From NCBI GenBank assembly GCA_964481035.1, contig CAYZSE010000118.1, positions 1 to 10,703 of the forward strand: DNA of 10,703 bases. Direction: 5' to 3'. The position numbers and the translations under genes are program-made. A model generated the notes under the pieces. The model ran no database searches, had not been told where the DNA came from, and worked only from the letters and a program-made list of their open reading frames with translations. Of the stretch, positions 1 through 7,356 are shown piece by piece. Position 1 is the stretch's first letter. Each line of letters starts with the position of its first letter. Source of the DNA: JAAAPF01 sp964481035. Lineage in GTDB: Bacteria > Pseudomonadota > Alphaproteobacteria > Geminicoccales > Geminicoccaceae.

Positions 1-243
1 CGGATCCACGCCCAGCGGCCCCAAGAGCAGCGCCGGCATCTCGTCGATGCGGATCGGCCAATAACGGATGGTGCCGACGAGCGGACCGTTCGAGCGGGCG
101 ACGCGAGCGAGGTCGGCGCGATGCGCCACGCCCGCGCGAAAGCGATAGGAGGCCTTGCGATGCCGATCGCTGCCGAAGCTCAGATCGAGCAGGTGATCGA
201 TGGCCGGGCCGTCGCTCGGGCTCTCGGCGAGGATGTCGAACAT
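1..243 (-). CDS. GNAT-family N-acetyltransferase, N-terminal part (cut by left edge)
   Basis: Reading the minus strand from the ATG at 243 gives 81 codons that run off the left edge without a stop. The protein begins MFDILAESPSDGPAIDHLLD and continues with an FGSDRH segment at residues 23-28. It then has RVARSNGPLVGTIRYWPIRI (47-66) and ALLLGPLGVDP (71-81). The strand pattern 'LVGTIR-x-WP-x-RI ... LLLGPLGVDP' is the beta2-beta4 core of YhbS-like (COG3153) GNAT acetyltransferases, which transfer acetyl from acetyl-CoA to an amine. The acetyl-CoA binding loop (R/Q-x-x-G-x-G/A) should follow directly after residue 81 and is not in view. An in-frame TAG at 286-288 (minus strand) and no ATG, GTG or TTG between it and 243 fix the start. 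No strong Shine-Dalgarno is seen. The substrate cannot be told. Confidence 0.8.
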   Translation of the reverse strand, partial: MFDILAESPSDGPAIDHLLDLSFGSDRHRKASYRFRAGVAHRADLARVARSNGPLVGTIRYWPIRIDEMPALLLGPLGVDP

Positions 244-392
244 GGAAGGTGGGTCTCGCAGCAGATCCAGGACACACGTGCGCCGCTACAGGCGTCGGCG
301 TCGTCGTCGGCTCGCAGCGTTTTCCAGTTCGACCATGCCTTGGCGCTACGCGCCTCGCCGCGCCACGTCAAGCTCACCTCGCCCGGGCGCCA

Positions 393-683
393 TCAGCCCA
401 GCTTGGTGAGCCGATACACTTGCGCGGGCCCGGCGAGGTGCGGCTTCAGGCGCTCGCGATTGAAGGTGAGATGCGGGGCCTTGCTGTGGGCGGCGAGATC
501 CGCCTCCGACGCCCAGGTCTCGTGGAACCAGAACACCCGCGGGTCTTCGTTGTCCCGGTGCAGGTCGTAGTTGAGGCAGCCCTTCTCCTCGAGCGTCGGC
601 CCCACCTGCCAGCGGAGCAGTTCCTCGACCTCCGCTTCGTGCCCCTCCCGCGCTTCGACCCGGGCGAAGACCACCACGCGCAT
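393..683 (-). CDS. Antibiotic biosynthesis monooxygenase (ABM) domain protein, YgiN-like
   Basis: A 96-residue protein that is essentially one ABM ferredoxin-like fold. It has a first beta strand MRVVVFARVEAREGHE (1-16), a helix EAEVEELLRWQV (16-27), then GCLNYDLHRDNEDP (35-48), VFWFHETWASEADLAAHSKA (50-69) and a C-terminal PHLAGPAQVYRLTKLG. The pattern 'CL-x-Y-x-L-x-x-D-x-x-x-P-x-x-F-x-x-x-E-x-W-x-x-x-x-x-L-x-x-H' is diagnostic of the family. Members are small cytoplasmic dimers, some acting as quinol or heme-related monooxygenases and many uncharacterised, so the substrate is unknown. A GGAGG lies 7 bases upstream of the ATG and supports the start. It follows phoR by 76 bases on the same strand, and read-through from phoR is possible. 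Two GTCAA repeats lie just upstream and are listed separately. Confidence 0.9.
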   Translation of the reverse strand: MRVVVFARVEAREGHEAEVEELLRWQVGPTLEEKGCLNYDLHRDNEDPRVFWFHETWASEADLAAHSKAPHLTFNRERLKPHLAGPAQVYRLTKLG

Positions 684-701
684 GCGACCGCCTCCACGTT
701 T

Positions 702-717
702 TTGACTTCCGCTTGAC
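702..717 (-). promoter_or_regulatory. Two GTCAA direct repeats with 11-base period (weak Pho-box-like candidate)
   Basis: On the minus strand GTCAA occurs at 717-713 and again at 706-702, exactly 11 bases apart, 18 bases upstream of the monooxygenase ATG and just after phoR. The known PhoB box is a pair of 7-base repeats (CTGTCAT) with an 11-base period. Only the GTCA core matches here, and the spacer is GC-rich rather than A/T-rich. This is a suggestion, not a firm site. Confidence 0.2.
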
Positions 718-759
718 GTTACGCGACGAACCGTTGCCCGTCATCGGCCTTGCGCGGTC

Positions 760-2127
760 TCAGGCCGCAGGATCGAAGGGCAGATAGACGGTGAAGCGAC
801 TACCTTCGCCGAGGACGCTGTCGATGGCCAGATGGCCGCGGTGCCGGGCGACGATGTGCTTGACGATGGCGAGCCCGAGGCCGGTGCCGCCCAAACGCCG
901 CGAGCGCGACGCGTCGACCCGGAAGAAGCGCTCGGTGAGCCGCGGGACCGCATCCGGCGGAATGCCTTCGCCGTAGTCGACGATGTCGACGGCGACGGCG
1001 GCGAGGCCGGCGAGCCGGCCCGCCCGCGGCGGCGCCTGCGCCAGCGCCTGGGCCCGGACATCGACCTTCTCGCCGCTCGCCCCGTATTTGAGGGCGTTCT
1101 CGATGAGGTTCGAGAACACCTGCTGCAGCTGGTCGGCGTCGCCCGGTACCTTCGGCAGCACGGCGGCGACGTCGAGACGCAGCGCGACGCCGACCTTGGC
1201 GGCGAGGCCGCTCTGCGCCGAGACGACGGCCTCGAGCCGCTCCGCCAGGTCCACCGGCGCTTGCGGGCGATCGAGCTCGACGAGCTCCACCTTCGACAGC
1301 GTCATGAGCTCACCGACCAGCCGGTTCATGCGGTCGGCCTCCGCCGCCATCGTCGCGAGGAAGCGCTCGCGCGCGGCCGCGTCCTCCTTGGCCGGGCCTT
1401 GAAGCGTTTCCAGAAAGCCGCGAATGGTCGTCAACGGCGTGCGGATCTCGTGGCTCACATTGGCGACGAAGTCGCTCATCATCTGCTGGCTGCGATGCTC
1501 CGAGGTCCGCTCGCGCAGCACGAGCAGAGCGAGCGGCGGCTCGCCGGGGATGCGCACGGGCTGGACCTCGATCTGGAAGCGGCGGCCGCTCGCGCGCGGC
1601 TCGGCGATCGTCAGCCGGCTCGGCAGATCGGCATCGAGAGCGGTCGTGACCGCCGCGAGGACGTCGGGATCGCGCATGATGCGCCGCAGCGGGCGGCCCA
1701 CGAGGCCGGGGCCGAGGCGCTCCAGCGCAGCGCGGTTGGCGAACACGACGTTGCCCTTGGCGCTCACCTCCAAGAGCGGGTCCGGCAGCACCTCCATGAG
1801 CCGCTCCTGCAGCGCCTCCTCGGCCTCCTCCCGCTCGCGCCGCTGCTTGAGCCAGCGAAAAAAACGCCACAGGCCGGTGACGAACGCCTGGTCGACGACC
1901 CAGCCACCGCGCACCGGCGGCTCGCGATCCAATCCTTGCGGCCAGCTTGCGACGAGCTCGCAGAGCTCCTCGATCAAGCGCCGCCGCGCCACCGCCAGCG
2001 GCGCCGCCGCCAGCACCGCCAGCGCCGCACCGCCGAGCATGGCCGCGATGCTCCACCAGCCGAGCATCGCGCCTGCCAACAGCACGACCCAGGTCGGCAC
2101 GGACCAGAGCGCGATCTCGCGCGCCAA
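760..2127 (-). CDS. phoR: PhoR-type sensor histidine kinase
   Basis: A 455-residue membrane histidine kinase. Two close hydrophobic segments (about 7-25 and 28-46) leave almost no periplasmic loop, the PhoR arrangement in which the kinase senses through partner proteins. A PAS domain follows (about 105-205, with VLPDPLLEVSAKGNVVFANR). The dimerisation/phosphoacceptor domain has SHEIRTPL with His226, and the ATPase domain has the N box NLIENALKYG (340-349), DYGEGIP (384-390), FFRVD (401-405) and GGTGLGLA (413-420). All catalytic motifs are intact. In the family PhoR phosphorylates PhoB under phosphate limitation and works with PstSCAB-PhoU. None of those partners is in the window, so the phosphate role rests on domain architecture. 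The start is a TTG at 2127 with only a weak GGA upstream. The frame stays open further upstream, so the start is uncertain. It lies 70 bases after the acetoacetyl-CoA synthetase gene on the same strand. Confidence 0.88.
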   Translation of the reverse strand: MAREIALWSVPTWVVLLAGAMLGWWSIAAMLGGAALAVLAAAPLAVARRRLIEELCELVASWPQGLDREPPVRGGWVVDQAFVTGLWRFFRWLKQRREREEAEEALQERLMEVLPDPLLEVSAKGNVVFANRAALERLGPGLVGRPLRRIMRDPDVLAAVTTALDADLPSRLTIAEPRASGRRFQIEVQPVRIPGEPPLALLVLRERTSEHRSQQMMSDFVANVSHEIRTPLTTIRGFLETLQGPAKEDAAARERFLATMAAEADRMNRLVGELMTLSKVELVELDRPQAPVDLAERLEAVVSAQSGLAAKVGVALRLDVAAVLPKVPGDADQLQQVFSNLIENALKYGASGEKVDVRAQALAQAPPRAGRLAGLAAVAVDIVDYGEGIPPDAVPRLTERFFRVDASRSRRLGGTGLGLAIVKHIVARHRGHLAIDSVLGEGSRFTVYLPFDPAA

Positions 2128-2197
2128 GCGTCCGGGGTGCCGGCGGGCGCGGGGCGGTGGTACCTCGCCGACGGCCAGACGCCGCCGCGGCGGGGCC

Positions 2198-4147
<1,950 letters not shown>

Positions 4148-4152
4148 CGAAG

Positions 4153-4159
4153 CCTCCTT
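4153..4159 (-). promoter_or_regulatory. Ribosome binding site deciding the aacS start
   Basis: AAGGAGG on the minus strand ends five bases before the ATG at 4147. This near-perfect Shine-Dalgarno chooses the 649-residue form over the start eight codons upstream at 4171. Confidence 0.85.
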
Positions 4160-4218
4160 GATCGCCATCATCGGGGGCGATGCCGCAAGGGCTTCTTAAC
4201 CGATACGCGCGACAAGAG

Positions 4219-4243
4219 GGAATCCTCAGACGCCGGCCGCGTC
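4219..4243 (+). promoter_or_regulatory. ECF-sigma-type promoter candidate upstream of the LEA lipoprotein gene
   Basis: GGAAT (4219-4223), 16 bases, CGTC (4240-4243) on the plus strand, 16 bases before the ATG at 4260. The same core with the same spacing precedes the sigma operon at 6227-6203 on the minus strand. GGAA-type -35 with CGT-type -10 at 16-17 bases is the usual alphaproteobacterial ECF promoter layout. Transcription would begin near 4250, giving a leader of only about 10 bases that barely includes the GGGAG ribosome site. That short leader is a point against it. Confidence 0.5.
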
Positions 4244-4259
4244 CGGCACGGGAGACCTC

Positions 4260-4718
4260 ATGCGCGCGCTCGCGCTCCTCGCCCTCGCGGCGCTCCTCGC
4301 GGTCGCTGCCTGCCGTTCGATCGACGACGGGTTCCGGCTCGTTCGCGCGCCGGACCTCACCCTCGTCGAACTCGTTCTCGACGAGGGCGAGGACGCCTTC
4401 GACGAGGCGATGGCCATCATCCGCCTCGACAACCCCAATGCCTGGCGCATCGCCGTCGACGTCATCACCTTCGAGATCGAGCTCAACGGCACACGCCTGG
4501 GACGCGCCAGCGCCGGCCGCGACGTCTTCGTCCCTGCGGCGGGGCGTCGCGAGATCGACCTGCTCTTGCGCTATCCGCGCACATCCGCCACCGCCACGCT
4601 ACGGCGCCGACCGCCGCCGCGGGGCGTCGGCTACGTGGTCGCCGGCACGATCAAGATCGTCGCCCCGGGACTCGACCTTCTGCCGTTCCGGCTCGAAGGG
4701 CGTTGGCCCGAGCGCTGA
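4260..4718 (+). CDS. LEA type 2 / WHy-domain lipoprotein
   Basis: A 152-residue secreted lipoprotein. Residues 1-17 are a hydrophobic signal peptide ending in the lipobox VAAC, so Cys18 would be the lipidated first residue of the mature protein. Position +2 is Arg rather than Asp, so outer-membrane sorting is expected if the enteric Lol rule applies. Residues about 32-147 form a beta-rich WHy/LEA14-like domain. It has the characteristic 'LDNPNAWRIAVDVITFEIELNG' region (56-77, key N58-P59-N60), then LGRASAGRDVFVPA (80-93) and a final strand FRLEGRW (143-149). WHy/LEA-2 proteins are linked to desiccation and envelope stress tolerance; bacterial members are mostly uncharacterised. GGGAG five bases before the ATG supports the start. 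It converges on the anti-sigma gene, with 13 bases between stops. An upstream ECF-like promoter suggests control by the neighbouring sigma factor. Confidence 0.85.
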   Translation: MRALALLALAALLAVAACRSIDDGFRLVRAPDLTLVELVLDEGEDAFDEAMAIIRLDNPNAWRIAVDVITFEIELNGTRLGRASAGRDVFVPAAGRREIDLLLRYPRTSATATLRRRPPPRGVGYVVAGTIKIVAPGLDLLPFRLEGRWPER

Positions 4719-4735
4719 GGGCGAGCGCCGCTCAG
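4715..4735. terminator. Possible bidirectional terminator hairpin between convergent genes
   Basis: CTGAG-GGCG-AG-CGCC-G-CTCAG forms nested inverted repeats with one bulged G. The TGA stop of the plus-strand lipoprotein (4716-4718) lies in the left arm. The TGA stop of the minus-strand anti-sigma gene (4732-4734) lies in the right arm. There is no T-run on either side, so intrinsic termination would be weak. The two-base loop would probably open to four. Confidence 0.35.
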
Positions 4736-5625
4736 GTATCCTTCGGCTGCTCGGCGCTGTCGGAAACGGGCGACACCTCGGGATCGGGCGCGATCTCGGC
4801 GGCGGGCTCCGGCGCGGCCTCGCCCGACCGCTCACCGACGGATACGGTCTCGGCGACACGCAGCAGGCTCGCCGGGTCGACATCGCCCGACAACGCGTAG
4901 AGCAACTTGCCGCTGCGCCAGAAGAGAGACGCGTGCTGCGGGTTGATGCTGGTCGCCAAGCCCTGTCGATCGGCACCGAACGCCGCGACCGTCAGCGCGA
5001 GAGGTGCACCCGAGGTGCCATCCGCCGGCTCGTAGGCAAACCGGATCACCGGCCCGTAGGCGGTCAGCGCCGCCCGCCCGTCCACGAGTTGGTAGCCCAC
5101 GGACTGCAGGTTCGGCGGGTGGACCGCGACCTTCGCCGCGCTGCCGTCGAACCAGGCGGCTTGATCGGGCGTGATCGCGTCGGCGGCGGCGGGCATGGGC
5201 GCGGGCGCGGCGTCGGTCAGCGACGGCGTCGGCGCCACCGCCTGCGGGAACACCGCGACCAGCGGCATGGGCGCGTCGGCGTGCATCCATTGCCGCATGT
5301 TCCAGCCCGCCGCACCGGCGCCGAGCACGGCGAACGCGGCGACGCAAGCCGCCGCCGCGCGGCGGATCGCGCGGCCGCGCCGCAGGCCAGCGGCGAGGTT
5401 CAACGCCGCGGGCGGCAGCATCGTGTCCTCGACGCGGCGCGGGTAGAGCGCCTGCAAGGCGACGTTATGGCGCTGGTACTCGCAGGTGCGCGTGTACGCC
5501 TCGGGATCGCCGGCGAGCAGGGCCGCGACGGTGGCGCGCTCGCTCGGCGTGGCGTCGCCGTCGACGAAACGGTGGAGAATGGCGTCCACGCTCTGCTGGC
5601 CATGCTGCTCGTTGTGCGAAGTCAT
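4732..5625 (-). CDS. Transmembrane anti-sigma factor for the adjacent ECF sigma
   Basis: A 297-residue single-pass membrane protein. The cytoplasmic N-terminus (about 13-62) has the anti-sigma domain pattern ILHRFVDGDATPSERATVAA followed by LLAGDPEAYTRTCEYQRHN. The HxxxCxxC zinc motif of ZAS proteins is absent, so this is a zinc-free version. A basic stretch RRGRAIRRA (82-90) precedes one hydrophobic helix (about 89-109), predicting an N-in orientation. The outer part has a Pro/Ala-rich linker (115-150) and a folded domain (about 160-262, including YQLVDGRAALTAYGPVIRFA). It ends in an acidic Pro/Glu-rich tail (266-297). In the family such proteins hold the sigma factor at the membrane until stress triggers release, often by proteolysis. 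The start codon overlaps the sigma stop by 4 bases (ATGA), so the two are translationally coupled. The signal sensed is unknown. Confidence 0.88.
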   Translation of the reverse strand: MTSHNEQHGQQSVDAILHRFVDGDATPSERATVAALLAGDPEAYTRTCEYQRHNVALQALYPRRVEDTMLPPAALNLAAGLRRGRAIRRAAAACVAAFAVLGAGAAGWNMRQWMHADAPMPLVAVFPQAVAPTPSLTDAAPAPMPAAADAITPDQAAWFDGSAAKVAVHPPNLQSVGYQLVDGRAALTAYGPVIRFAYEPADGTSGAPLALTVAAFGADRQGLATSINPQHASLFWRSGKLLYALSGDVDPASLLRVAETVSVGERSGEAAPEPAAEIAPDPEVSPVSDSAEQPKDT

Positions 5626-6173
5626 GACGGTTTCCGCTTGGATACGGGCTCCGGCATACGCCGAGCCTGCATGAGCTCACGTAATTGACGGCGGCCGCGC
5701 GACAACCGCGACATCACGGTCCCGATCGGCACGTCGAGCACGCGGGCGACCTCGGCGTAGCTCAGCCCCTCGAGGCCCACGAGCAGGATCACCTCGCGCT
5801 GCTCGTCACCCAGGCAGGCGAGGCTGCGCGCGAGGTCGCGCAGCTCCAGCCGGCCGTCCTGGCTCGCCGGCGCCGCCGGGTGGTGGATGATGTTGTCGAT
5901 GTCGACCATCACCGGGGCGCTCCGGCGCGAGCGGTACTGGTCGACGTAGAGGTTGTGCATCACCGCAAAAAGGTACGATCGCAGATCGCGGACCGGTGCC
6001 CAGGGCCGCAGGCGGGCCAACGCGCGAACGAGGCTCTCCTGGACGAGATCCTCGGCGTCGACCGAAGCGCCCAGCAGCGCCCGAGCGTAGCGCCTGAGAC
6101 CCGCGATATGCGTGACCAGAGCGCGCTCCAGGGCATCGTTCGGTTGGACGGGCCGAGCATCTTCGTGGTCCAC
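5622..6173 (-). CDS. ECF-family RNA polymerase sigma factor
   Basis: A 183-residue group 4 (ECF) sigma factor with only regions 2 and 4. Region 2 (about 20-85) has AEDLVQESLVRALARL and then DLRSYLFAVMHNLYVDQYR, the core-binding and -10-recognition helices. Region 4 (about 115-168) has LGDEQREVILLVGLEGLSYA and ARVLDVPIGTVMSRLSRGRR, the helix-turn-helix that reads the -35. The start is GTG at 6173, with GAGG four bases upstream; an in-frame TGA at 6198-6200 limits any extension. The gene leads a two-gene operon with the membrane anti-sigma factor, overlapping it by 4 bases. It is not the EcfG general stress sigma, since no PhyR/NepR is present and the partner is membrane-bound. A GGAAT-16-CGTC promoter just upstream suggests autoregulation. 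Which ECF group it belongs to cannot be fixed by eye. Confidence 0.93.
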   Translation of the reverse strand: MDHEDARPVQPNDALERALVTHIAGLRRYARALLGASVDAEDLVQESLVRALARLRPWAPVRDLRSYLFAVMHNLYVDQYRSRRSAPVMVDIDNIIHHPAAPASQDGRLELRDLARSLACLGDEQREVILLVGLEGLSYAEVARVLDVPIGTVMSRLSRGRRQLRELMQARRMPEPVSKRKPS

Positions 6174-6202
6174 GTACCCTCGCTCCAGCTGGTATCTTCA
6201 AC

Positions 6203-6227
6203 GACGAGCGAACGCTCGCAACATTCC
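6203..6227 (-). promoter_or_regulatory. ECF-type autoregulatory promoter candidate of the sigma/anti-sigma operon
   Basis: On the minus strand GGAAT (6227-6223), 16 bases, CGTC (6206-6203). Transcription would start near 6196, about 22 bases before the GTG at 6173, a sensible leader carrying the ribosome site. The -35 lies 6 bases beyond the stop of the upstream nicotinate phosphoribosyltransferase gene. It matches the core at 4219-4243 exactly. Confidence 0.6.
6205..6218. repeat. Perfect inverted repeat inside the ECF promoter spacer
   Basis: CGAGCG-AA-CGCTCG, six-base arms around two bases. It fills most of the gap between the -35 and -10 elements and shares two bases with the -10. It could be an operator for a second regulator, or a stem at the 3' end of the upstream operon. 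No T-run follows, so a classical terminator is unlikely. Confidence 0.5.
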
Positions 6228-6233
6228 ACGCCG

Positions 6234-7343
6234 TCAGCCGCGCAGGAGGAATTCACGCCCGACCTTGACCCGAGGAACGCCATCATAGTCGATCACATCC
6301 GCGGTGGCATAGGTCTCCGTCCACCGCTCGGGCAAATAAGAGCCCGTGCCGATGATATCGATCGGTGCCCGCACGCTCGCCATCAGCTTGCACTTCTCGG
6401 GTCCGAAGCCGGAGCTGGCGATGATCCGGACCCGATCGAAGCCGGCCTCGTCGAGGCGCTCACGCAGATGGAAGATGGCCGCCGCGGTGACGCCGGTACC
6501 GGTCAGCCAGCGCAACTCACGCTCGGTTCGGTAGGTGCGGATGGCGTCTGGCGCGTGGCGCTCCAAGACGGCGTAGGCGGCGGCGGTGTCGAGGTCCTCG
6601 ATGAACCGCCCGCCGTGCGTGTCGAGCCGGATGCCGAGGCGCCCGTCGCGGGCCATGGTCTCGAACGTGCGGCAGACCTCGAGGGAGTCGGTGATCTCGC
6701 GGCCGAAATAGTCGACGAGCACGTAAAGCGGGTCGTCGGGAAACGTCGCATGGTACATCTCGGCCGCACGCAGCGTGCTGCCGGCATAGCCGATGAGCGC
6801 ATGCGGCATCGTGCCGAGGCCCTGCTCCTGGCCGAAATAGTGCGCCGTGGCGTCGTTGGCCGAGCCGATGAAGCCCTTGGCGTTGCGCTCGCGCTGCGCG
6901 CGCGCCGAGCCCACGCTGGCGGCATAGGCCATCATGTCGGCCATCGGCGCGCCGGCGCAATGGCGCGCGTCCATGGCCAGAAAGCCGACATAGGGCAGAT
7001 CCGTGCACATCGTGTAGGCGTTGAACGCCGCGACGCAGGGAGGCCCCAGCTGCTGCAGAAACAACGTCTCCAGATCCGCGAGCGCGCGAAACGACCCGCT
7101 GAGGTACATCAGCGGCTCGCCGGCGCCGACCCAGGCTCCCTCGGCGAACTGCAGCTCGATGTCGAAGGCGGTCCCGCGCGTCGCCGCCATCGATTCGAGC
7201 CAAGCGACGGCGAGCCGCGGGCAGAAGATCACCGGGCGCCGCATGAACACGGCGTAGGTCACCCGCGCGTCGCCGAAGCGGCCGACGATCTGCCGCGTCT
7301 TCAAGAAATACTTGTCGGTGAAGCGGGAGACGTCGTCGGCCAT
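6234..7343 (-). CDS. pncB: Nicotinate phosphoribosyltransferase (short form)
   Basis: A 369-residue cytoplasmic enzyme that couples nicotinate to PRPP to give nicotinate mononucleotide, the first step of NAD salvage by the Preiss-Handler route. Visible motifs include FTDKYFLKTRQIV (8-20), VLSG-like YLSGSFRALADLETLFLQQL (80-99), GSANDATAHYFG (160-171) and GTMPHALIG (177-185). His181 in that last motif sits at the conserved active-site histidine. RLDTHGG (239-245), SSGFGPEK (310-317) and the phosphate-binding GTGSYLPE (332-339) follow. It is shorter than the ~400-residue enterobacterial PncB. The frame opens further upstream to 7439 but overlaps aroG there. The ATG at 7343 starts MADDVSRFTDKYF and lies 13 bases after the aroG stop, with GGGGCGAG upstream, so it is preferred. 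It is probably co-transcribed with aroG. Nicotinamide specificity is possible but less likely. Confidence 0.88.
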   Translation of the reverse strand: MADDVSRFTDKYFLKTRQIVGRFGDARVTYAVFMRRPVIFCPRLAVAWLESMAATRGTAFDIELQFAEGAWVGAGEPLMYLSGSFRALADLETLFLQQLGPPCVAAFNAYTMCTDLPYVGFLAMDARHCAGAPMADMMAYAASVGSARAQRERNAKGFIGSANDATAHYFGQEQGLGTMPHALIGYAGSTLRAAEMYHATFPDDPLYVLVDYFGREITDSLEVCRTFETMARDGRLGIRLDTHGGRFIEDLDTAAAYAVLERHAPDAIRTYRTERELRWLTGTGVTAAAIFHLRERLDEAGFDRVRIIASSGFGPEKCKLMASVRAPIDIIGTGSYLPERWTETYATADVIDYDGVPRVKVGREFLLRG

Positions 7344-7356
7344 GTGCGGCTCGCCC

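Noticed and set aside
180..377. A 65-codon minus-strand frame in the gap before the GNAT gene
   Set aside because: It overlaps the supported GNAT coding sequence in another frame and has no recognisable pattern. The gap 244-392 shows nothing else clear.
380..389. Palindrome CGCCCGGGCG just past the monooxygenase stop
   Set aside because: No loop and no T-run. Ten-base GC palindromes are common by chance at this composition, so it was not called a terminator.
4161..4181. ATCGCC ... GGCGAT inverted repeat in the aacS/lipoprotein gap, considered as a riboswitch or operator
   Set aside because: A single 6-base stem with a 9-base loop, too small and unsupported by other structure. No riboswitch consensus was seen.
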